Shown here: one piece after another, positions 16,856 to 26,298 of the stretch | Layout of the letters: every line of letters starts with the position of its first letter | Numbering within the stretch: position 1 is the first letter of the stretch | Source: Ruminococcaceae bacterium OttesenSCG-928-I18 | Lineage (GTDB): Bacteria > Bacillota > Clostridia > Oscillospirales > Ruminococcaceae | NCBI GenBank assembly: GCA_030266325.1 | Contig: JAJDHT010000006.1 | Span: 1 to 50,312 of the forward strand | Reading direction: 5' to 3' | DNA length: 50,312 nucleotides | The notes under the pieces: generated by a model | What the model saw: the letters and a program-made list of their open reading frames with translations, nothing else | Told to the model about the DNA's origin: nothing | Database searches by the model: none | Program-made: the position numbers and the translations under genes

Positions 16856-16929
16856 GGTGCCGGGCCGCGGGAGGAGGACACATGAAAACCTTCTGTATTT
16901 TCATTAAAAACGCATTTGGGACAATCGCC
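16856..16929. mobile_element. Partial, decayed MITE-like copy interrupted by copy 2
   Basis: From GGACACATGAAAACC onward (about 16877-16929) the sequence follows copy 1 closely, including CTTCTGTATTTT, AAAACGCA and TTGGG, and ends in a degraded GGGACAATCGCC instead of GGGGCACTCCCC. The left half is not recognisable; copy 2 lies at that side. Confidence 0.65.
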
Positions 16930-16943
16930 GGATGGCTCTGCGC

Positions 16944-16972
16944 TGGATATTCGGGGTTTGTTTAGGTATAAT
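16944..16972 (+). promoter_or_regulatory. Candidate promoter of ispDF
   Basis: A perfect TATAAT (16967-16972) lies 17 bases after a weak -35 box TGGATA (16944-16949), with the ispDF start about 40 bases downstream. Confidence 0.5.
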
Positions 16973-17013
16973 AGAAGGCAGGACAGGTTTGGTGAAGAGA
17001 GGAATGCTTTGGT

Positions 17014-18162
17014 ATGATACATGGAAAAAAGGTGACAGGTGTCCTCGTGGCCGCGGGGCGCTCGATGCGTATGGGTTTTGACAAACTGTTCTATAAAATT
17101 GGCGGCAGAGAGATTTTGCTGCTTTCTATGGAAAAACTGATGGCCAACGCCTATCTTGACGAGGTCGTTCTAGTGGCGGGGGAGAACCTTCCACAGGTGC
17201 AGGCGCTTTTGAAAAACCATCGCTTCAAAAAACCCTATGTCATTGTGCCTGGGGGGCAAACGCGGACGGATTCGGTTAAGGCGGGGGTAGAGGCGGCGCA
17301 GGGGGCCGCTCTTGTGGCCATTCACGACGCCGCGCGGCCCTTTGTGACCGATGAGCTGATCTCCCGTGTGATAGAAGCGGGGGAGAAAGTGGGTGCAGCC
17401 GCCCCGGGCCTTCCGATACGGGACACCGTAAAAGAAGCACAGGAGGGCTTTGTGGCGAAGACCGTACCGCGCGAAAAGCTGGCTGCGGTACAGACCCCAC
17501 AGGTATTTGACCGGGAGGCGTTCACGCAGGCGCTGGACGAGGTGCCCAAAGAGGCGTATTTGCAGATGACGGACGATTGTATGGTGATGGAGCGAGTGGG
17601 GCGGCCGGTGATCCTCGTAGAGGGGGAGGCGTCGAACCGGAAGATCACCACGCAGGAGGATCTGCGAAAGGACATGGAGGCGAAAAGCTTACGGGTTGGG
17701 CACGGCTATGACGTGCACAGGCTGGTGAGCGGCAGGAAGCTGGTTTTGGGAGGCGTGGAAATTCCCGACACAAAGGGGCTTTTGGGGCATTCCGACGCAG
17801 ACGTGCTGTGCCACGCGGTGATGGACGCCATATTGGGTGCGGTGGCCCTGGGCGATATCGGCGTGCACTTCCCCGCCACCGACCAGAGCTTTAAGGACGC
17901 AAACAGCCTGCGACTGCTGGAGCTGACCGTGGACAAGGTGCGTCAGGAGGGTTATGTGGTGCAAAACCTGGATGCGACCCTCCTGTGTGAGAGCCCCAAA
18001 CTGGCTCCCCATATTCCCGCCATGCGGCGGAACCTGGCACGAGCCATAGGTTTGGAGATGGATTGCACGAGCATCAAGGCGACCACGGAAGAGGGGCTGG
18101 GGTTTACAGGACGCCGGGAGGGGATTGCCGCGCACTGTGTTGTCATGCTGCAGGGCGCGTAA
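17014..18162 (+). CDS. ispDF: Bifunctional IspD/IspF enzyme of the MEP isoprenoid pathway
   Basis: This 382-residue fusion supplies two steps of isoprenoid precursor synthesis. Residues about 5-225 are IspD (2-C-methyl-D-erythritol 4-phosphate cytidylyltransferase), with the CTP-binding start GVLVAAGRSMRMG. Residues about 226-382 are IspF (2-C-methyl-D-erythritol 2,4-cyclodiphosphate synthase), with zinc ligands in GYDVHRL and the conserved HSDADVLCHAVMDAILGA. The intervening enzyme of the pathway, IspE, is not in the fusion or nearby. GAGAGGA precedes the ATG. The gene stands alone between its promoter and a weak terminator at 18197-18225. Confidence 0.95.
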   Translation: MIHGKKVTGVLVAAGRSMRMGFDKLFYKIGGREILLLSMEKLMANAYLDEVVLVAGENLPQVQALLKNHRFKKPYVIVPGGQTRTDSVKAGVEAAQGAALVAIHDAARPFVTDELISRVIEAGEKVGAAAPGLPIRDTVKEAQEGFVAKTVPREKLAAVQTPQVFDREAFTQALDEVPKEAYLQMTDDCMVMERVGRPVILVEGEASNRKITTQEDLRKDMEAKSLRVGHGYDVHRLVSGRKLVLGGVEIPDTKGLLGHSDADVLCHAVMDAILGAVALGDIGVHFPATDQSFKDANSLRLLELTVDKVRQEGYVVQNLDATLLCESPKLAPHIPAMRRNLARAIGLEMDCTSIKATTEEGLGFTGRREGIAAHCVVMLQGA

Positions 18163-18196
18163 TGTGACAGAACCTTTACAGAACATTTACAGGCGG

Positions 18197-18225
18197 CGGC
18201 TCTTGTTTGAGTTAGCCGTTTTTTT
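18197..18225 (+). terminator. Weak intrinsic terminator after ispDF
   Basis: CGGCT and AGCCG form a short stem with a 12-base loop, followed by seven T. Its loop overlaps the -35 box of the next promoter, so the two signals are interleaved. Confidence 0.5.
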
Positions 18226-18235
18226 ATGATATACT
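18207..18235 (+). promoter_or_regulatory. Promoter of the cdaA-cdaR unit
   Basis: TTGAGT (18207-18212) and TATACT (18230-18235) are 17 bases apart. The start codon of cdaA lies about 37 bases downstream. Confidence 0.7.
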
Positions 18236-18272
18236 GAAGTGTCTGGACAGAATTAGGAAAGAAGGTGGCCCC

Positions 18273-19169
18273 GTGAATGATGTGATCAGTAATACGTTCA
18301 ATAATTTCTGGGGCCAGCTGGCGCTGCTTTTCAGGGAACTGCAAATTGGCGATATTCTGGATGTGCTGCTAGCCACTTTTCTGATCTATGAGCTCATCAT
18401 TCTGGTGCGCAATACCAGAGCCTCCCAGATTGCGAAAGGCATCTGCCTTCTGCTCTTGTTCTATGCCATCGTGGCGGTGGCGGACATGCGCACGATGAAG
18501 TTTGTGCTGGAGTCTATCATGAGCTTCGGCATCGTGGTGTTGGCCGTCATCTTCCAGCCGGAGCTCCGCCGTGCCATCGAGCAGGTGGGAGGGGTCAATT
18601 CCTTTTTTGCGCGCATTTTTAGGCATCAACCCATGGGGAACACGGCCAGGGCCAGGTGGCAAAATGCCATTGTAGCGGTGTGCGACGCCTCTGAGCGCAT
18701 GGCCGAGGAACGCACGGGGGCCATCATTGTCATGGAGCGCAACACAAACCTGATAGAGGTGATACGTACGGGTACTCTGCTGCGGTGCGACCCCAATATT
18801 GAGATGATCGAGACCATTTTCTTTGAGGGCACCCCGCTGCACGACGGCGCGATGATCGTGCGCGACGGGCGTATTGAGGCCGCAGGCTGTTTTTTGCCGC
18901 TGTCAAATAACCTGGAGCTCAGCAAGGACCTGGGAACACGCCACCGCTCGGCGCTGGGAATGAGCGAAAACTCGGATGCCATTGTCATTGTGGTGAGCGA
19001 AGAGACGGGCATTATCTCCCTGGCGAAAAGCGGCGTCATGATCCGCCGGCTGGACAGGCAGAACCTGTTTAATATGCTGGTGAGCGACATCATACCGCCT
19101 GAAAACACAGAGAAAAAACCCCGCTTTTTCAAACGGAAGGAGGGAGGCGTAAATGAAGAAAGACACTAA
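18273..19169 (+). CDS. cdaA: Membrane diadenylate cyclase CdaA
   Basis: This enzyme makes the second messenger c-di-AMP from two ATP. The 298-residue protein has three N-terminal membrane helices (about 28-46, 54-72, 80-96) and a DisA_N catalytic domain with the two signature motifs DGA (191-193) and RHR (223-225). The tail is basic. The start is GTG, with GAAGGTGG just upstream. It overlaps cdaR by 17 bases, as in the conserved cdaA-cdaR operon; glmM, the usual third gene, is absent here. Confidence 0.95.
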   Translation: MNDVISNTFNNFWGQLALLFRELQIGDILDVLLATFLIYELIILVRNTRASQIAKGICLLLLFYAIVAVADMRTMKFVLESIMSFGIVVLAVIFQPELRRAIEQVGGVNSFFARIFRHQPMGNTARARWQNAIVAVCDASERMAEERTGAIIVMERNTNLIEVIRTGTLLRCDPNIEMIETIFFEGTPLHDGAMIVRDGRIEAAGCFLPLSNNLELSKDLGTRHRSALGMSENSDAIVIVVSEETGIISLAKSGVMIRRLDRQNLFNMLVSDIIPPENTEKKPRFFKRKEGGVNEERH

Positions 19170-20469
19170 ACGCCGCCGCCTTTTTGACGACAAAAGGGTG
19201 GTGCTTCTCGTTGCCTTCCTCTTGGCCGTACTGAGCTGGATCGTCGTGGCGGGGTTTATCAACCCCGGGCAGACCGTGACCATTCCCAATGTGAGCATCG
19301 ATTTCCAAAAGCGGGCGGAAGACTACCAAAACCGGGATCTGCAAATCGTGAGTGACCTGCGCAACATGTCTTATGCCGACGTGATGGTGAGCGGAGACGG
19401 GTCTTTGATCAGCGGGTTTTCGAACACGGATGTGACGGTGTATCCCGACTATAGCGCCGTCACGGGCCCCGGCACCCATGTGATCCCCCTAAAAGCGGAA
19501 AAGGTGACCTCAGGCAACTACTCTATTATCGACTGGACGCTTAAAAACAACGAGCACTCTTTTCGGAAATCGCCTACGACCACCATTACCCTGACCTTTG
19601 AAGAGGTGGAAAACAAACCGTTTTCCGTCAATGTGCTGGCCGAGCATGTGACGGCCGCATCGGGCTTTTTCCGCGACGAGCCGAACCTCTCGGTGGAGAA
19701 CGTGACCTTGACGGGCCCCGCCAGTGAGGTGGCGCGTGTTGCGCAGGTGGCCGCCGTCATAACCGAGGAAGAGGAACTGATCGACACAAAGACATACAAC
19801 GTCCCGCTGGTACTGCTGGATGCGAACGGGGAAGAGATCGTGTCGGAGCAACTGACTCTTTCGCCGGTGGATACCGTGGAGGTGACCATCCCGATCCTGG
19901 AGATTATGACCCTGGACCTGGACGTGGGGCTGGCGGGTGTGCCCACAGGTTTTGACACCGAGTGGGTGCACAGTTTACTCTCCCTCTCCACCGAGTCGAT
20001 TCAGGTGGTGGGATCCTCCCAGGCGCTGGCCAGCATGTCCAACCCCTATCTCATCACTGAACTGGACCTGGCAGACCTGGGCGTAGGCTGGGAGTCGGAC
20101 CCTGTGGTGGTGGAACTGCCCGAAGGCGTGCGCAGCCGGGACCCCCTGCAGCAGGTGGTGGTGCGGTTTGACTCGAGCGGTCTTGTGGAAAAGACGTTCG
20201 AAGTGAGCAACCTGAGAACCGTGAACGTACCCGCCAGTGTAGAGCTTTACCCCATCAGCGAGAGCATGACCGTCACCCTGGTGGGCCCCGAAGATCAGCT
20301 GGAGGATCTGCTGCCCGAAAATATTGTCGTGGAAATCGACGCCTTCGATTTGACGACGTCGCGCAGCGGCCAGCAGACCATACCGGCGCGGGTGCTTGTG
20401 CCGAGTAAAAACAGGGTCTTTGCTTCGGGGCATTATTCGGTGGTATGCAATATTGAGGTTAGCCAATGA
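19153..20469 (+). CDS. cdaR: CdaR regulator of diadenylate cyclase, YbbR repeats
   Basis: This 438-residue protein has one N-terminal membrane anchor (about 14-36) and an extracytoplasmic part made of about four YbbR-type beta-rich repeats of roughly 80-90 residues. CdaR homologues bind CdaA in the membrane and modulate its activity. A strong AAGGAGGGAGGC precedes the ATG, which lies inside the end of cdaA. Its stop overlaps the next start by 4 bases (ATGA). Confidence 0.93.
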   Translation: MKKDTKRRRLFDDKRVVLLVAFLLAVLSWIVVAGFINPGQTVTIPNVSIDFQKRAEDYQNRDLQIVSDLRNMSYADVMVSGDGSLISGFSNTDVTVYPDYSAVTGPGTHVIPLKAEKVTSGNYSIIDWTLKNNEHSFRKSPTTTITLTFEEVENKPFSVNVLAEHVTAASGFFRDEPNLSVENVTLTGPASEVARVAQVAAVITEEEELIDTKTYNVPLVLLDANGEEIVSEQLTLSPVDTVEVTIPILEIMTLDLDVGLAGVPTGFDTEWVHSLLSLSTESIQVVGSSQALASMSNPYLITELDLADLGVGWESDPVVVELPEGVRSRDPLQQVVVRFDSSGLVEKTFEVSNLRTVNVPASVELYPISESMTVTLVGPEDQLEDLLPENIVVEIDAFDLTTSRSGQQTIPARVLVPSKNRVFASGHYSVVCNIEVSQ

Positions 20470-22049
20470 TATTGGTGCACCAGGTACGGCTCGGTTTGCA
20501 GGAGCCATTGCAGGCGGCCACGGACAAGGCCATAGCGCAGCTGGGCTGTCCTCCTGCGCAGGTGGAAAAAACCTATTTACACAAAATCAGCGTCGATGCC
20601 CGGCGGGGAAAGCCCCATTTTGTCTGCACGGTGGCACTCACGCTGCGGGAGAGGGAAAAAGAGGCCTGCTATGTGGGCGTTGACCCTTCGGTGCAGGTGG
20701 CCGGCACGCTGGTTTATAAGTGTGTTACAGGCAGCCGCCCGCTGCCCGGGCCGGTGGTGGTGTGTGGGCTGGGCCCGGCGGGCCTGTTTGCCGCCCTGGA
20801 GCTGGCGGAGGCCGGTTTCTTCCCGCGGGTAATCGAACGCGGCCCCGAGATGCACAAACGTCGCAGCGCGGTCAAGCATTTCGAAGAGACCGGCGAGTTG
20901 GACACAGAGGCCAATCTCCAGTTTGGAGAGGGCGGGGCGGGCACCTTTTCCGACGGCAAGCTGACAACGAGAATACGGGACCCCCTTTGCCAAAGAGTGA
21001 TGGAGCACCTGCTGCAGGCGGGCGCGCCCGAAGAAATTGCCTACAGGGCAAAACCCCATATCGGCACGGACCTGTTGCAGGAGATTTTTGTCAGGCTTCG
21101 CAACCGGATTGTCGAGAGGGGCGGCAAAATCTGTTTCGAGACGAAACTGACGGGACTGGACACAGAGAAAGACGCCTTGCGCGGCCTTCTGACCGATTGC
21201 GGAAAGCTGCCCTGCGGCGTTTTGGTTCTGGCCACGGGACATTCGGCGCGTGATGTTTACGGCTGGCTGCACAAGGGGGAAACCGTGCTGGAAGCCAAAC
21301 CATTTTCGGTGGGGTTCCGCATCGAACATTTGCAAAGTGAAATCGACAAAGGTCTGTACCATGAGGCGGCGGGGCATCCGGCGCTTCCGCCGGGAGAATA
21401 CCAGCTTTCGGCCAAGGTGGAGGGCCGCGGTGTGTACACTTTTTGCATGTGCCCCGGCGGCAGCGTCGTGGCGGCCGCATCGGAACCGGGCGGAGTGGTG
21501 ACAAACGGCATGAGCCGGCATGCGCGGGACGGGAAAAACGCGAACAGCGCCGTCGTGGCAGGCGTGTCGCCCGCGGAGTTTGGCGCGGACCCTTTCCGTG
21601 CGATGGCATTTCAGAAAACCCTGGAAGAGGCAGCGTATGCCGCGGGCGGGGGTCGTTTTACGGCGCCGGCCTGCACGCTGGACGGTTTTTTGCAGGGAGA
21701 GGGCGTGCTTCACATTGGGCGTGTACAGCCCAGTTACCCCCGGGGGGTGCGGGGCGCCGACCTGGGTGCCCTGCTGCCGGGGGATATCACAGAGGCACTG
21801 CGGGGGGGCCTTCGGCTTTTTGGGCGCAGGCTGCCGGGTTTTGACGCAAAAGAGGCGGTGCTCACGGGCCTTGAAACGCGGACATCCTCTGCGGTACGCA
21901 TCCCGCGCGACGAAGAGGGACAGAGCCTTTCCACAAAGGGATTGTGGCCCTGCGGCGAAGGCGCCGGCTATGCGGGGGGCATCATGAGCGCCGCTGTGGA
22001 CGGGATAAGGACCGCACGCGCGATCATCCAAACATTCCGTCCCGACTAA
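20466..22049 (+). CDS. NAD(P)/FAD-dependent dehydrogenase-like protein (COG2509 type)
   Basis: This 527-residue flavoprotein has an N-terminal domain of about 90 residues with no known fold assignment, then the FAD-binding motif VVVCGLGPAGLFAALELAEAG (about 97-117). Further family blocks include FGEGGAGTFSDGKLTTR and, near the end, GEGAGYAGGIMSAAVDGI. Such proteins are common in Clostridia next to cdaA-cdaR, but the substrate is not established. Its ATG overlaps the cdaR stop, so it is translated from the same mRNA. Confidence 0.85.
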   Translation: MILVHQVRLGLQEPLQAATDKAIAQLGCPPAQVEKTYLHKISVDARRGKPHFVCTVALTLREREKEACYVGVDPSVQVAGTLVYKCVTGSRPLPGPVVVCGLGPAGLFAALELAEAGFFPRVIERGPEMHKRRSAVKHFEETGELDTEANLQFGEGGAGTFSDGKLTTRIRDPLCQRVMEHLLQAGAPEEIAYRAKPHIGTDLLQEIFVRLRNRIVERGGKICFETKLTGLDTEKDALRGLLTDCGKLPCGVLVLATGHSARDVYGWLHKGETVLEAKPFSVGFRIEHLQSEIDKGLYHEAAGHPALPPGEYQLSAKVEGRGVYTFCMCPGGSVVAAASEPGGVVTNGMSRHARDGKNANSAVVAGVSPAEFGADPFRAMAFQKTLEEAAYAAGGGRFTAPACTLDGFLQGEGVLHIGRVQPSYPRGVRGADLGALLPGDITEALRGGLRLFGRRLPGFDAKEAVLTGLETRTSSAVRIPRDEEGQSLSTKGLWPCGEGAGYAGGIMSAAVDGIRTARAIIQTFRPD

Positions 22050-22089
22050 AGGGACAAACATATTCCGCAGGGAGAAGGGAGGTGCTGTG

Positions 22090-24123
22090 ATGCTATACAA
22101 AAAGTGGCAGGTCAACCGGCCCGAAAAGGAGAAAACCCGCGAGCTCAGCGGAAAGCTGGGCGTGGGCGGGCTGCTTGGGGATGTGCTGGCTTCGCGCGGG
22201 CATACGTCCGAAAGCGCCGCCGCTTTATTAGAGGAGGGGTTTTCCTTCCCGGACCCGATGCGCATGCGAGAGATGGACCGGGCCGTGCAGAGGATCCGCC
22301 GGGCGGTGTCCGAGGACGAGCCCATGGTGATTTATGGAGACTATGATGTGGACGGCATCACGGCCACCACCCTGCTGTACACCTACCTTGAGTCCCTGGG
22401 GGCGCAGGTCTATTACAAACTGCCCAGCCGCAGCGTGGATGATTATGGCCTGGTGCCCTCGGTGGTGGAGCAGGTTGCCCAGCGAGGCATTACGCTGATC
22501 ATCACCGTGGACAACGGGACCTCGGCGTTGGAAGCGGCGCAGCGCGCGAAAGAGCTGGGGGTGGATATCGTCATGACCGACCACCACCTGCCGCCCGATA
22601 CCCTGCCCGAGGTGGCGGCGCTTGTGAACCCCTGCCTGGAAGAAGATGAGAGCGTGTTTGGCATCCTTTCGGGTGTGGGGGTCGCCTTCATGTTGGTGGC
22701 GGCACTGGAGGAGTGCCCCCCGGAGGAACTGATCTCCCATTTTGGGGATCTGGTGGCGGTGGGTACGGTGGCGGATGTGATGAAACTGACCGGTGTCAAC
22801 AGGGCGCTTGTGAAAAGCGGCCTCGAAGTGTTGCAGGACACCCAGCACCCCGGCCTTTCCGCACTGATTGAACGCTGTGGGTGGAAGGATAAGGCCGTGA
22901 CGGCCGAAAACATCTCCTACGGCCTCGCGCCCAGGCTGAATGCGGCGGGGCGGATGGACGACCCAACCGATGCCCTCGACCTGCTGTTGGCCGAAAGCGA
23001 GGAGCAGGCGCAACCCATCTTGGAGGGGCTGCTAGCCCAAAACACGGCACGCCAAAAAGCGGAACAGGAAATTCTCTCAGAAATTACGCAACAGGTGGAC
23101 AACGACCCCGAACTGCAGCGCGCGCGGGTGCTTGTGGTTTGGGGGGACGGCTGGCACCAGGGCGTCATTGGAATTGTCTCCAGCCGCCTTGTGGACCGAT
23201 ATGCGAAACCGGCGATCATCATCACGCTTGAGGGCGAAGAGGGGCGGGGCTCGGGAAGAAGTTTACACGGGTTTTCCCTGCACACGGCCATCTCCGCCTG
23301 TGAGGATCTGCTGACGAGATATGGTGGGCACGATCTGGCGGCGGGGTTATCCATCCCCCGGAAAAACCTGGAGGCATTCCGCCGCCGGATTAACGAATGT
23401 GCCCAAAAACAGTGCCCCGAGCCGGTGGTGCCGGTATTGAAGGCGGACGCGCCGCTTGCACTGGTCGGTCTGCATATCGAGGCGGTGCGGGAGCTGGAAA
23501 AACTGGCGCCTTTTGGCAGCGGGAACCCCACCCCCAAATTCTTTTTGGAAAATGTACAGCTCGAGGCAGTGTACCCCATCAGCGAAGGCAAGCACTGCCG
23601 GCTGCGCCTGCAAAGCGGGGAAGAAAGCCTGCTGGCGGTTTACTTCGGGGTGAGCCCGCAGCTCCTTGCCTATAAGCCGGGCGACAGGGTGGACGCCCTT
23701 GTCACCTTGTCTGTCTATGAGGGCAAATACGAGCCTCAGGTGTCTGCAAGGGTTGTGGAGTTGCGCCCTGCGGGGATGGGGGGACAACATGTGGAGCAGA
23801 GCGCCCTGTTTGAGCTGTTTTCCAGCGGCTGTGAGCTCAGCGATACGCAGCGGGAAACGCTTTTCCCCAGCCGGGAGGAGACGGCTGCCGTCTACCGCGC
23901 GTTACGGGACGAACCGGAGGGCGTCTCTTTTATGGATCTGCGGCCGCTGATAGCCAGGCTGGGCGAAGACAGGACCGGCAGGATCCTGTCGGCGTTGGCT
24001 GCGCTGGAGGAGCTGGGCCTTGTGAGCCGCGATAAAAATAAGGGTCGGTTTGTGCTGGCGCAGGTAAAGGAAAAAAAAGATCTGAGAGACAGCACATTGC
24101 TGCGTAAACTGGAGGTGTCCTGA
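22090..24123 (+). CDS. recJ: Single-stranded-DNA-specific exonuclease RecJ
   Basis: This 5'-3' exonuclease acts on single-stranded DNA in repair and recombination. The 677 residues contain the DHH phosphoesterase motifs DYDVDG (84-89) and DHH (164-166), the DHHA1 domain with GSGRS and GGH (around 385-425), and an OB-like domain. A C-terminal extension of about 120 residues has a winged-helix look and is typical of some Clostridia. ATG 22090 is preferred to GTG 22087 on spacing from GGGAGGTG. Its TGA overlaps the rel start by one base. Confidence 0.95.
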   Translation: MLYKKWQVNRPEKEKTRELSGKLGVGGLLGDVLASRGHTSESAAALLEEGFSFPDPMRMREMDRAVQRIRRAVSEDEPMVIYGDYDVDGITATTLLYTYLESLGAQVYYKLPSRSVDDYGLVPSVVEQVAQRGITLIITVDNGTSALEAAQRAKELGVDIVMTDHHLPPDTLPEVAALVNPCLEEDESVFGILSGVGVAFMLVAALEECPPEELISHFGDLVAVGTVADVMKLTGVNRALVKSGLEVLQDTQHPGLSALIERCGWKDKAVTAENISYGLAPRLNAAGRMDDPTDALDLLLAESEEQAQPILEGLLAQNTARQKAEQEILSEITQQVDNDPELQRARVLVVWGDGWHQGVIGIVSSRLVDRYAKPAIIITLEGEEGRGSGRSLHGFSLHTAISACEDLLTRYGGHDLAAGLSIPRKNLEAFRRRINECAQKQCPEPVVPVLKADAPLALVGLHIEAVRELEKLAPFGSGNPTPKFFLENVQLEAVYPISEGKHCRLRLQSGEESLLAVYFGVSPQLLAYKPGDRVDALVTLSVYEGKYEPQVSARVVELRPAGMGGQHVEQSALFELFSSGCELSDTQRETLFPSREETAAVYRALRDEPEGVSFMDLRPLIARLGEDRTGRILSALAALEELGLVSRDKNKGRFVLAQVKEKKDLRDSTLLRKLEVS

Positions 24124-26294
24124 TGGCGGAAATAGAACAAAAACCCGTCACCTACCGGCAGTTTATGGAGATGGTGCGTGAATCCGGCAGACATTACGAC
24201 ATCGACATGATTGACAAGGCATACGCCCTGGCGGAGGCCGCCCATGTGGGCCAAAACCGCCGCAGCGGGGAGCCCTACATCACCCATCCGCTCAGCGTGG
24301 CGGCCATCCTGCTGGACCTTGGGCTGGACACCGAATGCCTGACGGCGGCCATCTTGCACGACGTGGTGGAGGACACCGACGTTCCGCTCGAGCGCATTGA
24401 GCACGAGTTCGGCGAGGACGTGGCCCTGCTTGTGGACGGCGTGACGAAACTTGGGCGCATCACCTTTTCTTCGATGGAGGAAGAACAGGCGGAAAACCTG
24501 CGCAAAATGCTGCTGGCCATGAGCAAAGACGTGCGGGTCATGCTGATCAAGTTGTGCGACAGGCTGCACAACATGCGGACCGCCTCGGCCTGGCCCGAAC
24601 AAAAGCGCAGGGACAAGTCGCTCGAGACCATGGAGGTCTATGCGCCCATCGCACACCGGCTTGGGATCGCCGGCATCAAGGAAGAGCTTGAGGACATCAG
24701 CCTTTACTACCTCGACCCCGTGGCCTATGAGGAGATCATGGGGCTGATTGGGAAAGAGACGAATGCCCGTGAATTTGTGCAGCATATCGCCGATGTGATT
24801 GAAAAGCATCTGGATGAGAACGAGTTGTCGGATGCAGATATCCGCAGCCGGGTGAAGAGCATCTACAGCATCTACCGGAAGATGTATGTCCAAAACCGGG
24901 ATTTTGAGGAGATCTACGACATCTATGCCATCCGTGTCATCCTGGACACCATCCCCGAATGCTATGCGGCACTCGGGGTGGTGCACGACCTCTATCACCC
25001 CCTGCCCAACCGGTTTAAGGATTATATTTCCACACCGAAACCCAACATGTACCAGTCCCTGCATACGACGCTGATCAGCCATGAGGGCGTCGCCTTCGAG
25101 GTGCAGATTCGCACCCATGAGATGGACCAGGTGGCGGAGTACGGCGTGGCGGCCCACTGGAAGTACAAAGCGGGCGTACAGGGGCAGGACAAGCTGGAGG
25201 AACGCCTGGCTTGGGTGCGCCAATTGTTGGAGAGCCAGCGGGATGCCGAAGACAGCCGGGATCTTTTGCGGGACATCAAACAAGAGCTATTACCCGAGGA
25301 GGTCTTTGCGTTCACACCCAAAGGGGATGTGATCGACCTGCCCCTGGGCGCAACGGTCATTGATTTTGCCTATGCGATCCACAGTGCGGTGGGCAACCGC
25401 ATGATCGGGGCCAAGGTGAACGGGCGTATCGTGCCGATCGACCACAAGGTGGCGACCGGAGAGGTCATCGAAGTGTTGACGGGGTCTGAATCGAAGGGGC
25501 CGAGCCGGGACTGGCTGAACATCGTCACGACGAGCGAGGCCAAGAGCAAGATTCGCAACTGGTTTAAAAAAGAGCGCAAAGAGGAAAACATCGTCGAGGG
25601 TAAGGCGGCACTGGACAAAGAGATGCGCAGGAACATGATCTCCATCCCGCAGGACCATTATGAAGAGTTCATGCAGACCATTGCCAAGCGGCAGAGGATG
25701 AACAGCCCTGAGGAGATGTATGCGGCGATCGGGTATGGGGGGCTGCAGATCAGCCGGCTGATGCCCAAGGTAAAAGAGGAATACAATAAACTGGTAAAGG
25801 GCAACGACCCCGTCTCCACCTTTGATATCCCGCTCCAGCCCCGCAAACAGCAGGCCAACGAAGGGGTCATCGTGGAGGGGCTGGACGACGTGTTGGTGAA
25901 GTTTGCCAAGTGCTGCAACCCGCTGCCGGGCGATGAGATTGTGGGTTTTATCACACGGGGGTACGGTGTGTCTATCCATAAGATGGACTGCCGCAATGCG
26001 GCCGGGGCCGAGCACTCCCCCCGCTGGCTGCACGCCCGCTGGGCAGACGGTGTGCACGAGAGTTTCAAATCCACCCTGGAAGTACATGCGCTTGACCGCG
26101 ACCGCCTCTTTCTTGATATTTCGAGCGTTTTGGCCGAGATGCATGTGCCCGTATACGCCATCAATGCGCGCACCACTTCCGACGACCGTGCGGCCATGAG
26201 CGTTACGATCGGGATACAAAACACCGAGCACCTCAACCGGGTGGTCAAGCGGCTGGGCAAGGTAAAGAATGTGACGGATATCACGAGGAGTTGA
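24123..26294 (+). CDS. rel: Bifunctional (p)ppGpp synthetase/hydrolase Rel
   Basis: This 723-residue protein makes and breaks the stringent-response alarmones. Domains in order: an HD hydrolase with ILHDVVEDTD (about 77-86), a synthetase with the RFKD loop typical of bifunctional Rel and the Tyr-bearing PNMYQSLHTT, a TGS domain (about 390-455, VFAFTPKGDVIDLP), a helical/zinc-finger region (KCCNPLPGDEIVG) and a C-terminal ACT domain (about 645-720). Both active sites look intact. It overlaps recJ by one base and is followed 4 bases later by dtd, a conserved Bacillota order. Confidence 0.96.
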   Translation: MAEIEQKPVTYRQFMEMVRESGRHYDIDMIDKAYALAEAAHVGQNRRSGEPYITHPLSVAAILLDLGLDTECLTAAILHDVVEDTDVPLERIEHEFGEDVALLVDGVTKLGRITFSSMEEEQAENLRKMLLAMSKDVRVMLIKLCDRLHNMRTASAWPEQKRRDKSLETMEVYAPIAHRLGIAGIKEELEDISLYYLDPVAYEEIMGLIGKETNAREFVQHIADVIEKHLDENELSDADIRSRVKSIYSIYRKMYVQNRDFEEIYDIYAIRVILDTIPECYAALGVVHDLYHPLPNRFKDYISTPKPNMYQSLHTTLISHEGVAFEVQIRTHEMDQVAEYGVAAHWKYKAGVQGQDKLEERLAWVRQLLESQRDAEDSRDLLRDIKQELLPEEVFAFTPKGDVIDLPLGATVIDFAYAIHSAVGNRMIGAKVNGRIVPIDHKVATGEVIEVLTGSESKGPSRDWLNIVTTSEAKSKIRNWFKKERKEENIVEGKAALDKEMRRNMISIPQDHYEEFMQTIAKRQRMNSPEEMYAAIGYGGLQISRLMPKVKEEYNKLVKGNDPVSTFDIPLQPRKQQANEGVIVEGLDDVLVKFAKCCNPLPGDEIVGFITRGYGVSIHKMDCRNAAGAEHSPRWLHARWADGVHESFKSTLEVHALDRDRLFLDISSVLAEMHVPVYAINARTTSDDRAAMSVTIGIQNTEHLNRVVKRLGKVKNVTDITRS

Positions 26295-26298
26295 GCGG

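Noticed and set aside
17014-18162. Possible frameshift joining separate ispD and ispF genes
   Set aside because: The frame is continuous with a short natural linker, and IspDF fusions are known; both domains look intact.
20577-22325. Minus-strand open frame of 582 codons opposite the FAD protein and recJ start
   Set aside because: It spans the antisense of two well-supported genes, has no recognisable domain, and arises from G+C-rich codon bias.
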